Below are positions 39,797-50,269 of a stretch of 64,000 bases of DNA, piece by piece. The notes under the pieces are model-generated. The model did not search any database and was not told the DNA's origin. It saw nothing but the letters and a program-made list of their open reading frames with translations. Positions within the stretch are counted from its first letter, which is position 1. Each line of letters opens with the position of its first letter. Location: NCBI GenBank assembly GCA_963575745.1, contig CAUYUJ010018715.1, positions 296,001-360,000 of the forward strand, in the 5' to 3' direction. Position numbers and translations under genes: made by a program. This DNA comes from Prorocentrum cordatum (Eukaryota; Sar; Dinophyceae; Prorocentrales; Prorocentraceae).

Positions 39797-40159
39797 CCGT
39801 CCCCTGCCCTCCGCCTCGTCCGCCTCTGGGGCTCCTCCCGTGCTGCTGCTGGTGCTGCGTGGTCCCTCTCCCGCCGACGCCGCTGCTGCTGCACAGTGCT
39901 GGTGCGGCTGCCCCTCCCGCCCTCCTCGCCCCAGGCATGCGACGGCCTGAACAATGACCAGGACGGGGGGGGTTCTCCACTCTCGGCCCCCGGGGGGCCT
40001 TCTTGGGCCCCGAAAGCCGTCAACAAAAATACTTTCACCTTCGCCATGTCTCCCGCCATGTCTCTCCTCCCCACCATTGTCCACCTCGTCCGCCTCCTAG
40101 TCCACTGTCTATGTGCCGTTATGATCGTCATCTCCTTGCGTCCTCTTCCCTCCTTTCTC

Positions 40160-40275
40160 TCCCCCGTTCCTCTCCCTCGTCTCCATCCTCTCCTGCTCCT
40201 CCTCTTCCTTCTCCTGCTCCTCCTCCTGCTCCTCCTCCTCCTGCTCCTCCTCCTCCTGCTCCTCCTCCCCGTCGT
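40160..40275. repeat. CCT/CTG tract
   Basis: CTCCTCCTGCTCCTCCTCC repeats of mixed period. ORFs are Leu- or Pro-rich artefacts. Confidence 0.88.
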
Positions 40276-40551
40276 TACCCTTCTACTCCTGACGTTCCTC
40301 CTCCTCCACCCTGTCCACTCTTCGTCGTGTGCTTTCTCCCCGTATTGATTCTCCCGTGTCTGCTGATGATGCTGCTTATCTAGGCTGCCTGCTGTTGTTG
40401 CTGCCTCTCTTCCTGCTACTCCCTCTTCTCCTTGTCCTCCTCCGTCGGCCCCTCCTCCCGCACATGTTCCTTGGATGTGTCATACTTCTCCTCCGCGCCC
40501 CAATCACCCCCATGGGTGCAGGTTCAGTCGCAGCCCCCTACACCCTACATA

Positions 40552-40792
40552 ATGTCAGCTTGTGACTAACAAATCCGTGGGGGGCGCGCGTTTGAAGCAT
40601 TGTTCCCCTGCTCGGGCGAATCACGGGGTGGCGCCCGCCAGATTGAAAATCAAAGGGGCGGCGCCGGTGATTAGCACCGACGCCCGGCCGCCAACGAGGG
40701 GCAAGGGGGGGGGGGTTGCAGGCAAGGGCGAGCTAGGGCGCCCCTCTTTCTGTCGAACCGATGCGGGCCTGCGGGCAAGGCGGGCTGGACGA
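40552..40792 (+). repeat. Dispersed repeat R6, copy 2
   Basis: Matches 32935-33192 with about one difference in ten bases. Both copies are followed within 150 bp by unrelated sequence, so the shared part is a discrete unit of about 240-260 bp. Confidence 0.85.
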
Positions 40793-40939
40793 AAGTAGGG
40801 CACAGCAAAGGGGGGATTTGCCAAGCAACTCATGTCGCTGACTTTCCAAGCGCCTCCTGGCGCCGAAAGGTGGCCCTTCGGCGGGGCGACCGAAACCAGC
40901 TGCGCGCAGCAGGCTTTGCACCCCCCCTTTCCTTCCCCA

Positions 40940-41105
40940 CCGTCCTCCTCCTCCTCCTCCTCCTCCGCCTCCTCCTCCTCCTCCTCCTCCTCCTCCCTCC
41001 TCCCACTCCTCCTCCACCGCCTTCTCCTCCTCCTCCTGCTGCTCGTCCTCCTCCCTCTCCTCCTCCTCGTCCTCGTCCTCCTCCTTCTCCTCCTTCTCCC
41101 CCCAT
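40940..41105. repeat. CCT-rich tract
   Basis: CCT/CTC repeats with CGC interruptions. A smaller CCT tract lies at 41338-41400 and another at 41738-41765. Confidence 0.9.
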
Positions 41106-41549
41106 CCCCCTCCTCTCTTCTTCTCCTTCCCCCTGGCGTGATTAAAAAAAGTATCGCGCCCCGCGGGGGCTATTCATCAGCCCCAGGGGGGGGGGCTTTT
41201 GTCAATCGCAAGCTGACATTACCCTCGAGCCTCTTGGTTCGACGATCGGGAATTCCAGGGACCTCTGAGGGACTGCGGAGACCTCTGGATCCTCCTTCTG
41301 CTCTCATTGCTGCTGCTACTACGTAATGCTGCTGATCCGCCTCCTCTTCCTGCTTCTCCTCCTCCTCGTCCTCCTCCTCCTCCTCCTCCTCCTCTTCCTC
41401 CCGTCTCCTCAGTTCCCTCCTCGTACCCATCGTTCTCCCTCAACTGCTCCTCCTGGCAATCGCCCCCCAGCTCGCTCAACCCGATCCCCCTTCCTCCTCC
41501 TGTTGCTCCTGCGGCTTTCCCAGCAGATCCCCCTGGTCATCTCTTCCTC

Positions 41550-41715
41550 TTCGCTGGTCCGTCATTTGGCGGTGCGAAGAAGGGGCTAGGGGGAGGGGGG
41601 AAGGCTGCTTAGAAGGAGGCTGCTTCTTAGAAGGCGCTGGCCAAGACAAAGCCCGCGCCTCGTAATAAGCGAGGGTGTTTCTAAGAAGCCTTCCCCCCTC
41701 CCCCTACCCTGCTCT
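41550..41715. mobile_element. Family E foldback element, copy 1
   Basis: GGGGGAGGGGGGAAGGCTGC at the left is mirrored by TTCTAAGAAGCCTTCCCCCC at the right. Inner direct copies of AGAAGGnGGCTGCTTCTTAG are followed by AAGGCGCTGGCC. The outer arms extend into TTGGCGGTGCGAAGA. Copy 2 is at 51800-51975. Confidence 0.75.
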
Positions 41716-41769
41716 GCGCGCGGCCGACTCCTGCTCGTCCCTCCTCCTCCTCCTCCTCCTCCTCCACTA

Positions 41770-41922
41770 AGACGAAGCTATGACGAGGATAATATCAGGT
41801 ACGGGTGAATCGAGAATCTGGAAGATGTCTCGGCCGCCGCGGCCTGCTCACAGAGGGTTCCGGAACACCCTGAGAGCGTTTCTGGAACGCTCTGCAACCG
41901 ACGTATCCGCGCCCTCATGACG
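41770..41922 (+). repeat. Dispersed repeat R2, copy 2
   Basis: ATGACGAGGATAATATC, AATCTGGAAGATGTCTCGG and GTTTCTGGAACGCTCTGCAA correspond to the copies at 26450 and 55545. Confidence 0.7.
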
Positions 41923-41984
41923 TGTCTGAACACAATGGCGGGTTCGGTGGCAACTCACGGGAGTCTCCCATACCATCTTGTTGG

Positions 41985-42130
41985 CGATTGCGAATCGACG
42001 CTCGTCGACGCTAGATGCCAGATCGACGTTAATCGACGCTAGATCGACGCTAAATCGAAGCGAAATCGACGCCCATCGGCGCTATCTCACAGGCTCCCAG
42101 ATGCTAATCGACGCCAGTCGACGCCAATGA
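41985..42130. repeat. Degenerate ATCGACGCTA tandem repeat
   Basis: ATCGACG occurs about ten times in 145 bp with 10-15 bp spacing (ATCGACGCTAGATCGACGCT and similar). The sequence is TCGACG-rich and non-coding. Confidence 0.75.
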
Positions 42131-42284
42131 CGGGCTTGCGAGGGTACATAAGGCCCCCGTGATTGGCTACGGTGGGAGCATTGGACAAGGAACCCTTAGA
42201 TAAGGAATCCAAGATCTGGAAGCCTGTGGATATCCGATCTCGTTCTTCCCCTGCCCCTGCGTCTCTGAGTCCTCGTCCCTCTGC

Positions 42285-42890
42285 TGCCCCTCGCCCTCCT
42301 CCTCGTCCTGCCCCCACCCCAGTGCCCCTCTGGCCGTGTCTCTCCGCCCCGACTCCCCGTGCTGCCTCCTTCGCCCCCCTCCTCCCGCCCCTCCTGCTCC
42401 CCCTCCCGGCGCTTCCTCCATCTTGCCGTCCTTTCCCCACCCCCGCCCCCCGTCCTGCCCCTGGTGGCGGAGGAGGAGAGGCGGGCTGGAGGCGGGCCCG
42501 AAGGGATGCTCCCTCGTCCTCCTTGTGTTCGTCCTCCTCCTTCTCCCTCCTCCTCCTCCGCCTCCTCCGCCTCCTCCGCCTCCTCCTCCTCCCTTTCCTC
42601 CTCCTCCTCCCTTTCCTCCTCCTCTCTTTCCTCCTCCTCCTCCTCCTCCTCCTCCTCTCCTCCTCCTCCTCCTCCTCTCCTCCTCCCTCCTCCTCCTCCT
42701 CCTCCTCCTCCTCCTCCTCCTCCTCCCTTCTCCTCCTCCTCCCTCCTCCTCCCTCCTCCTCCTCCTCCTCCTCCCTCCTCCTCTTCCTCCTCCTCCTCCT
42801 CCTCCTCTCCTCCTCCTCTCCTCCTCCCTCCTCCTCCTCCTCCTCCTCCTACTCCTCCTCCTCCTCGCCTTCCTCCTCCCTCCTGCCTCG
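42285..42890. repeat. Longest CCT/CTC tract
   Basis: About 600 bp of nearly continuous CCT repeats with C and T insertions. The 569-aa minus-strand ORF spanning it (Arg/Gly/Glu) and the plus-strand Ser/Leu/Pro ORFs are artefacts. Confidence 0.95.
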
Positions 42891-43150
42891 CTCTCTGGGG
42901 TGCCAAAAGGCGGAGGTCGGGACAAGAAAGGGGGGGGAAAGCAGGGAGACGACGAGTGGAAAGGGGGGGGGCATGCGAGGCTGACCAGGGCGTGGCCAGT
43001 CTCCCCAGGTATGCTTTGCTTCGGGAGCAGCCACACGACGGAAACTGCTTGGCAGCGCTCGGCCTGGGAAGGGCTTCCACGGGCACGACCCGACCGAGCG
43101 GATCCGACCGGACGCAGCCGACTGCGACGCGGCAGAGTCGACCAGACCAC

Positions 43151-43290
43151 GGGCACTGGCCATCGCTCGGACGTCCATTTCCTGTGTTGTTTTCGGTTTC
43201 GTGTGTGGTTTTTGCCAAATGATCAAGGATCCTCCTCGATGGTCCTCGCCGAAGGAAAAATGCACACGTCCGAGCGATGCCAAGGGCACC
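43151..43290. mobile_element. Family D inverted-repeat element, copy 2
   Basis: Left GGGCACTGGCCATCGCTCGGACG, right CGTCCGAGCGATGCCAAGGG. The interior TTTTCGGTTTCGTGTGTGGT and GATCAAGGAT...CTCGATGGTCCTCGCCGA are shared with copy 3 at 52813-52956. Confidence 0.78.
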
Positions 43291-43509
43291 CTGACGGCCG
43301 CACGGGCGGCACCAGTGGAACGCTGCCGAGGTTTTCGTCCTTGCCCATCCAGTCGGCGTACTGCCTGGCGCCCCGGGGCCGGCAGCGACGCCCCTTAGAG
43401 CGAGGTGGAGGGCGGCGGGGAGGGAGCACAGGGTGAAGGGAGGAGGATGGGCGACGAGAAGGGAGGGAGGAGGCGAAGAATCGATGAGAAATGGGGAGGT
43501 TAGAGGGAG

Positions 43510-43865
43510 AGAAATCCTCCTCCTCCTCCTCCTCCTCTTCCTCCTTCTCCTCCTCTTCCTCCTTCTCCTCCTCCTCCTCCTTCTCCTCCTCTTCCTCCTC
43601 CTGTTCTTGCTTCTCCACCTCCTCCTCCTCCTTCTCCTCCTCCTCCCGTTCTTCCTCCTCCTCCGCCTCGTCGTCTTCCTCCTCCACCTCCTCCTCCTCC
43701 TCCTCCTCCTCCTCCTCGTCCGCCTGCTCCTGTTCCTCCTCTTCCTCGTCCTCCTCCCCGTCCCCTCCTCACCCTCTGTTCCTGCTGCTGCTGCTGCTGC
43801 TGCTGCTGGTCCTCCTCCTCCTCCTCCTCCGCCTCCGCCTGCTCCTCCTCCTCCTCCTCCTTCCC
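43510..43865. repeat. CCT tract with CTG core
   Basis: CCT/CTTCC repeats with a CTGCTGCTGCTGCTGCTG core at 43785-43809. Confidence 0.93.
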
Positions 43866-43899
43866 CTCCGCCCACGGTCGGAGGTTCCGCCGTCGTCAT

Positions 43900-44570
43900 C
43901 CTCATCAGGAAGATGACAGTGAACGTTCGGGGGGCGCGTGTCCATACGTATCCTTTGTGAGCGTTCGGAGAGCTCGCCTATATTATATGTGATCGCGACG
44001 ATGCTGCAAGTGTTTGCGCAACTCTTCCCTTTCACGCGCTTTCCGTTCATGTCAGGAAAGGTTTCGGAGGATAACTAACATATAATCAATAACGTCTTCA
44101 AATATAGCCAAAGAAGCACGACACATCGCCACCATGCAAATTTTTACTATTCTGAACATTTCCTCCTGTACTACGTAATGCTCCCAGCTGTTCGCTCCAT
44201 GCGAAAACTCCCAGCACCCAAATATCCTTCTGATCGGGCTGCGGCAAGTTCGTGCGGAGTCGACGCGCGCAAAGGTCATTGACACCGCGTCGACCGTGGA
44301 GCCTGAAATCCATCGCGGCCCTGATCGCTCAAGGTTGAATTCGGCCGTGTCCATCGGTACTTCCGCGCAGCGCCGGCGCGCCAACGCTGCATGGACCTAC
44401 CGTGAGCCCGCCAACGAGCCACGGGCCCTCCGGGCCTCGTGCGGGGTGCGCTGGGAGGCTGCGGAGGCCGCCCTGGAAATCCGGGGGGCACCCTGTGCCG
44501 TGGGGCGCCTCCAGCAGCACCCGCCCGAGGGGCCCCGCGAGCGCCCCGGCTGATCGCTCCATTGGAAAGC
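43900..44570. other. No gene recognised
   Basis: Mixed-composition DNA, including an AT-richer part (43970-44230). Small ORFs on both strands lack domains. Confidence 0.45.
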
Positions 44571-44572
44571 CT

Positions 44573-44668
44573 CCAGGAGGAAGAGGAGGAGGGGGAGGAG
44601 GAGGAGGAGGGGGAGGAGGAGGAGGAGGAGGAGGAGTAGGATGAGGAGGAGGAGGAGGAGGAGGCTCG
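44573..44668. repeat. GGA-rich tract
   Basis: GGAGGAGGAGGGGGAGG repeats. The flanking sequences GGGGCACCnTGnGCCGnGG...CGCCTCC (44484-44512, 44709-44736) are diverged direct copies, as if the tract split a duplication. Confidence 0.85.
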
Positions 44669-45887
44669 TGAGGGGTGCTCTGGCAGGCCGCGGGGGCATG
44701 CCTGGAAGTCCTGGGGGCACCTTGGGCCGGGGACGCCTCCGGCGACCGAGGGCCTCGGGCGTTGCTTCACGAGAGGGGCGAGGGAGGGGGGAGGGGAGCT
44801 ACGTGCACCTCTCGTGCCTCTCTTGTGCCCCTGAGGGTCCCTCTTGGGGCCCCCCAAGGTGCACGGGGCATGCACCGTTCTTTCCCCCACATTTGGCGGG
44901 GTCAAGAACCCCTGAGCCAAAACCAGTGCCACCTCTTGGGGAACAGCTTCTTACTTCCGCCGCGTTCCGCACAACGTCCCCTGGCTTCCGCCAGCGGAGG
45001 CGGCTTCCACCTGCTCCCGCCGGCTCTCGTCGCCCTGCCGCCGCCCTCCGCCGAGGAAGAGAGAGAGCGATCAACTCCCTCGACCCTCGAAGGCGAGGCC
45101 CTACCTGGAAATGCCTCTCGACGTGTCGCCCCCCACTGCGCCACGGCCCGCGCGAGAGAACCCCGGCGCGCCCCCGCGCGGCGGGCCTGCAGATGTACGA
45201 CCTCTTGAACCTGCCCCCGAGGGGGGTTACGCCGCCCGGCACGGGGAGGCAGCAGCCCGCATCGAATCGAGCCGTCGTGCCGGATCAGAACGTGCGTCGG
45301 CTCGGGCTGCCCTGGAATCCCGGCGTCTCATGCTTTTGTTCGAGCTGGGCGTGCTTGCCCAATGTTCGGGCCCCGAGACCCTCACCTATCGATCTGGCTC
45401 GAAAAATTGGCGCCGGGTGATGGGATCCAAGTGTCTGGTCGTGATTGCTCACGATGTGTTTAATATCTTCGCATCGTCGGATCTCTGGCTGCATGGGCAA
45501 AGGGTCTAGATCGAATCGGATCGGCTGCGCGTGGATACACAGCCGCGCTGCGCAAGCATCGGGCCGCAATAGATCTACAGGACATCGAAATCGTGTCGGG
45601 TTGAGCCGGGTGACCTCGGCATCGATTCGAATCGAAATGGGCGTGGGGCCCTGAAGGGGGGGAGACTTGGGGAGGGGCAGGGATGGGAACGGGGGGTTGG
45701 AGGCGGGGGGTCGGAGAGGTGGGCAGTTGTGGGAAAGCGGATGGTGACGTAGCTTGGGGGAAGTGGAATAAGTAGGAGGAGCAGGAGAAGAAGGCCTCAT
45801 AAAGCGTCATTGTCCGCTCGTTGCTGCCAGGGACATTGCTGTGGCTGGTGTCGTCGTCGTCGTCGTCGCCAATTAACTGAAACGACA

Positions 45888-46248
45888 TCTGCCCCAAACG
45901 GAAGGCACTACAGAAAGAAAGGCCCAGACGGGGTCTATAGACCGCGGTGGGCGCCGACGGGCATTTGGTTGCAGGCCGACGGCTTAACGCAACTCGCCAA
46001 CTCACGTTGGCAACGACGAGCGAACTGTGCGCGGCCTGTTCTGCATGACTCTGGTGGAGGCCACCCTCGTCTGGGAGACGTCGCCCATATACTCCGTGAC
46101 GCGTTTCGCCTTCATGCTCCCACGCGCCCACTGCCTGACGACGGCCTTGCAAAGACAGACGATTCGCGCCACAATCAGTCATCACCGACTGCGCGCGCCA
46201 AGAACCCCAGGGGCACCGCGGCACTGAGGACGACGCATGGTGGCTGAA
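45888..46248 (+). CDS. Unrecognised ORF, low support
   Basis: The plus frame GRHYRKKGPDGVYRPRWAPT...GIWLQADGLTQLANSRWQRR has a mixed, protein-like composition for about 90 codons before a TGA at 46225-46227 in one frame; the longer frame runs to about 46247. No domain, start context or homologue is recognised. The flanks 44670-45885 contain only compositional ORFs. Confidence 0.2.
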
Positions 46249-46599
46249 CCTCTATGTGATGCTCTTCCGCAGCACCCAGATGGCGGACAGGCCGCTGCAC
46301 GGTGTGGCCGTTTCTTCACGAACCCCTGGAAGGTCCGCCGAAGGCGGTGGAGGCTGACTTCCTCTGCGTCGAGGACGGTCGACAGTGAGGCGGCGGTGAG
46401 GAGAGCTGGCCTGCTCGCCAGGGAGTAAATCACGGGACAGCGGTGCCAGAAGAGGAGCGGTCCACGCCCTCTGTGGCCCGATGCCACATGCGGACGGTCT
46501 TGCTGGATCTCGGCGGCAAGCGCAGCCACGTGTTTGTCCGCTGCCACTGCGGTGGTCTGTATGGGCGACCCCGAGCTGCTGGCCCGATGCCGAGTGCGG

Positions 46600-46795
46600 A
46601 CAATTTCGTGTTCAGGGGAACAAGCAATGACACAAACGGAAAGACTCGGCGGTCCGCCCGGATTCCTCGGATCCACGCCGGAACCCCCTTGGCGGCGTCT
46701 CCGGCGCCGCCCCTGGCGCGCTCCGCGCTCCAGGGAGGGGGGTCCAGCACCGATCCGAAGAATCCACGTGAACCGCCGAGCTTTTATGCTTGTGC
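46600..46795. mobile_element. Family C foldback element, copy 3
   Basis: Left arm CGGTCCGCCCGGATTCCTCG GATCCACGCCGG, right arm CAGCACCGATCCGAAGAATCC, core GGCGTCTCCGGCGCCGCCCC. The core is in opposite orientation to copy 4, as expected for a near-palindrome. Confidence 0.65.
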
Positions 46796-46799
46796 CATG

Positions 46800-47460
46800 G
46801 TTCGCTTCCCTGCTGCTGTGCAGTTCCCCCTGGTGCCCAGCCATGCGGGGCCCTGTGCCTGACCCGTCGGCCTGCCTCTTGGCCATGCCCTGGCTCACTG
46901 CCAGTGCGGACCGTCGCCGGGCCGATCGGCCCGAGGTCAAGCGTGGGCGGTGCTTGCTCTGGCGCGGGTAGCGCCAGCAGCCAGTGCACGCGCCACCCCT
47001 GTGCCGAGAGCGACCGCTTGCAGGTCAGGCCGCGCCTCTGCGGATCCCGGAGGAACAAGACGCTCCTCCATGGCATGGCTTTCGACGCCGTTCATGGCCC
47101 ACCTTCCTCCTCCAGCCCGCGTGCCCCTCCCCCGATCACATGCGCATTTGCACTCTCCCCTCCCGCCGCCTTCCCTCTCTGCTCCGTCCTACGCACGGTG
47201 CCCCTCCAGTCTCCCAGTCGCGGCGAGCACGCTGCGGGCAGGTTCGTGCGGCCACGGCCCCCAGCACGGCAACCAAAAGGCACCGGCAGAGCTACTCCCC
47301 GGACCTCTCCCAGTGTGCGCTCTCGCCAGGATCCCGCCAGCCCTTTGGGCCAAGGTGGTCGAACGATATCCCCCTTGTCTTCTCCAGAAACCCTCTTCCC
47401 TTCGGGAGGTTTACCTTGCCCCCTTCCCTGAAGTTTTCTTGTGGGGTCGCGATAGTTAGG
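46800..47460. other. No gene recognised
   Basis: Several overlapping compositional ORFs; no repeat or gene that I can support. Confidence 0.4.
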
Positions 47461-47464
47461 GCGC

Positions 47465-47935
47465 CCGAGATGGCCCACAATGACCCCAAGAGGGTCTCCA
47501 ATGCTCCAAGATAGCCTCGAAGGCGGCTCAAGATGGCCGAAGGTGGCTCAAGACAGTTCCAAGTGCTGGCGGAGCCCTCTCAGGACCCCCCCAGGAGGCT
47601 AAATAAGGAACAACAATAATTTGTGCCTTCTCGCCCTTTCGCTTCCGTTGCTCGTTTGACGCCCCAAGACGGCCCAAGAGAGGCCCAAGAGGAGCCCGAG
47701 AAGCCACCCAGACGCCCCGAGGAGCGCCCAAGAGCGGCCAAAGAGGCGATTTTGACAGCCAAAGCGGGGGAGGGCAAGGACCCCCTCCGTTGATTGATAG
47801 CCTCCAAGGCGGCTCCAAGAGGCCCTCCAGGGCCACCAAGAGGGCCCAAACACACCCCAAAAGAGACTCAAGATCTCAATGGGGACTCCAAGATACCCCC
47901 AAAAGAACACCCGAGGGGGCCCCAAGAGGCGACGT
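47465..47935. repeat. CCAAGAGG-rich array 3
   Basis: CCCCAAGACGGCCCAAGAG, AAGATGGCC and CCAAGAGGGCCC repeats. An AT-richer interruption (47595-47655), TTCGCTTCCGTTGCTCGTTTGACG, resembles the interruption at 25005-25055 in array 2. Confidence 0.75.
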
Positions 47936-47939
47936 TGAG

Positions 47940-48110
47940 GGTTCCGTCCTCGTCCTCTTTGTCCTCCTCTTCCTTATCCCCGTCCTCGTCCTCGTCCTCG
48001 TCCTTGTTCTCATCGTCTTCCTTTTCCTTTTCCTCCTCTTCCTTGTCGTCGTCTTCTTCTTCCTCCTCCTCCTCCTCCTCCTCCTCCCGCTTCTCCTCCT
48101 TGTCCTTCCC
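47940..48110. repeat. CTT/CCT pyrimidine tract
   Basis: TCCTCGTCCTC and TCCTTTTCC repeats leading into CCTCCTCCTCC (48060-48090). Confidence 0.85.
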
Positions 48111-48580
48111 TCGCCTCCACGCGGGCCCCTGGAATGGCCCGAAGAGGCTCTCCAGGGCCACCCCCTTGCTTCCAGAGCTCTTTTTGTTCTGGTTGCCCGC
48201 TTTGCCTCACTGCATGTGTATCGTCGTCTCTTTTCCTGTCTACTCTCACCAGCAGAGGCGAATTCAGCGGTGGCGACGAGGGCCTCCCAGGAGGCCCGTG
48301 CAGGAGCTCGGCGACAAGAAACCTTCCATGAGAAACCCAACCCCGAGACCCCAGGACGTCCATTGACTTTTGGTGTGGGGGCGTCACGCTCTCCATAATT
48401 AGCAAAACCCTCGAAACCCAGGACATCCATGAAACACCCTGGAGGCCCACCGAGGGTGCTTGGCATGGGTCTCCACTGCCCTTGCGAGAACGAGCGACGG
48501 GCAGCGGCGTGGGTACCGCTTCCTCCTCGGAGACGCGATCGCGGCCCGTCTGCGAGTCCTCGCTGCGGTCTTTTCCTTTG

Positions 48581-48822
48581 AGCAGGGACCGACCGCCCCG
48601 GGGCATTTCTGTAGGCCTACCAAGACATGTTCTGAAAACCCCAAAATGTTCGAAGAACAAAAGCAAGGTTCTTAGAACATAAACCCGATGTGCTAAAACA
48701 AGACAGTCCCAGCCAGAAACCTTCTAAGAACATTTCGTGGAAACCACAAGCAAGGATATAACATTGTTTGGTAGGCCTATAGGCACGCCAAGACGCTTCG
48801 CCACTGCTTGATTGTTGGCCCT
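48581..48822 (+). repeat. Dispersed repeat R7, copy 1
   Basis: About 240 bp matching 58474-58713. Contains four spaced TTCTnAGAAC-type palindromes, plus GAACATTTCGTGGAAACCAC and GACGCTTCGCCACnGCTTGA. It lies downstream of a CCAAGAGG array at both sites. Confidence 0.8.
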
Positions 48823-48879
48823 CACCGACAACAACTCGTCGCCGCCGGCAGCGTGCCCGCCGTCCGCCCGGACTCGCCC

Positions 48880-48885
<6 letters not shown>

Positions 48886-48914
<29 letters not shown>
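48886..48914. repeat. (TC)n microsatellite
   Basis: TTTCTCTCTCTCTCTCTCTC run. Confidence 0.9.
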
Positions 48915-48917
<3 letters not shown>

Positions 48918-49279
48918 GCGCGCGGGCGCCGGGTGGACAAGGAGCCGCGGGCGGGCCACCCGAGAAACGAGATGCGCTCGGGGATCTGAAGGTGGAGCCT
49001 GGCTTCTTGCTGCCGTGAGCGTGGTGCTGATGCTGGCAAGGATCACCACCATCGAGTTACATGGGCTGGCGCTTCTTCTCGGCTCCACAAACGGCGGGCG
49101 GCATCGACCGAGGGACCGAACGAGTGTGCCCCGAACAACGGAAGAGGTCAGGGGCCGGAAAGGGCGGCAAGGCCCGAGCCAAGACGCAAGGAGCGCGTTT
49201 CTTTATCATCGGCGATGACGGGCGACATGGGGGGGGGGGGGCGGGGGGGGTATGACGTAACACCCCCCCAGCCGCGCGG

Positions 49280-49462
49280 CTCCGGCACCACAGCCGCGCC
49301 CGCGCGCACGACGACGATGAGCAACGAGCGAAGATCAGCGACGAGCGACGAGCGACGAGCGACGAGCGCCCGTGCACACCACAGCGCCTGTCTACACCAC
49401 AGCATCCGCGTGCATCGCATCGCTGGTGTGCACCAGAGCGTCTGCGTGCACAGGACAGGTAG
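49280..49462. repeat. ACGACGAGCG repeats and inverted 21-bp minisatellite, block 1
   Basis: GCGCGCACGACGACGATGAG and CGACGAGCGACGAGCGACGA are followed by CACCACAGCGCCTGTCTACA-type 21-bp units. The GCACGACGACG/GACGAGC part is repeated directly at 50091-50145. The 21-bp part is the reverse complement of the units at 49690-49930. Confidence 0.65.
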
Positions 49463-49544
49463 AAGGAGCTTGTCGAGGATCTGCTGCGGACAGCTTGACG
49501 CCACGCCAGGGAAGTGCTGATAGAATGCGACGTTTTCCTTCCTC

Positions 49545-49625
49545 CCTCCTCCACCTCCGCCTCCTCTTCCTCCTCCTCCTCCTCCTCCTCCTCCTCATTC
49601 CCCTCCTCGTCCTCCTCCTCCTCCC
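49545..49625. repeat. CCT-rich tract
   Basis: CCTCCTCCTCC core at 49570-49594. Confidence 0.88.
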
Positions 49626-49689
49626 CTCTCACCTTTCCCTCCTGTCGTGCGGGTCGGCGCCACAGCGCACGTTAGCGTCACAGCGTGCA

Positions 49690-49930
49690 CCGCAGTGGTC
49701 TATTCGTTGGTGCCGTGCTGAATGCACGCAGGCATTGTGGTGTATACTGGTGTTGTGTTGCACACGGCTGATGTGGTGTACGCAGGCGCTGTGGCAAGAA
49801 GCACCGTGGCACGCACTGGCGCTGTGATGCAAGCGGCTGCTGTGGTGTACATAGGCGGTGTGGTGTACACAAGCGTTGTGGTGCACGCAGGCACTATGGT
49901 CTACACAGGCGTTGCGATGCAGATCGCCAC
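49690..49930. repeat. 21-bp minisatellite, block 2 (inverted relative to block 1)
   Basis: About eleven diverged units of the type GCAGGCnnTGTGGTGTACAC. A plus frame reads through as a hydrophobic 7-residue repeat (VVYTGVV, VVYIGGV, VYTSVVV). This is a consequence of the 21-bp period, though a repetitive peptide cannot be excluded. Confidence 0.7.
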
Positions 49931-50090
49931 CGACATGCTGGTGCTACCCGTCCTCGGTGATTCCGAAGCAGTCCCAGACGCCGCTGGCGCGAAACGTGAC
50001 GTCATCGGCCCCCTCCACCCACCCCCCAGAAGATTGCCGTCTTTGGCCTGGATCCTTTTTATGTATAGAAAAAAAACTCCAGCTGCGTCC

Positions 50091-50185
50091 GCGCGCACGA
50101 CGACGACGCGCGACGAGCGACGAGCGACGAGCGACAACGACAACGACGACGACGACGACGACAACCACGACGACGACTGCGGACC
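50091..50185. repeat. CGACGAGCGA / CGACAACGA repeats
   Basis: Direct partner of the 49295-49375 block, running into a GACGACGACGACGACGAC microsatellite. CRE-like TGACGTCATCGG lies at 49998-50009, and ACGTCATT or GACGTAAC variants lie at 50277 and 49254. Confidence 0.65.
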
Positions 50186-50269
50186 AGACTCCTATGCGGA
50201 TTCCTATGCGGACACCTATGCGGATCAAAATGCGCACGGCGGCAGTGCCCGGAACGCACTGGGGGGGGG

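Noticed and set aside
42196-43905. 569-aa minus-strand ORF and overlapping 366- and 329-aa ORFs
   Set aside because: They are translations of CCT/AGG tracts (Arg/Gly/Glu or Ser/Leu/Pro runs) with no domain; stop codons are simply rare in such sequence.
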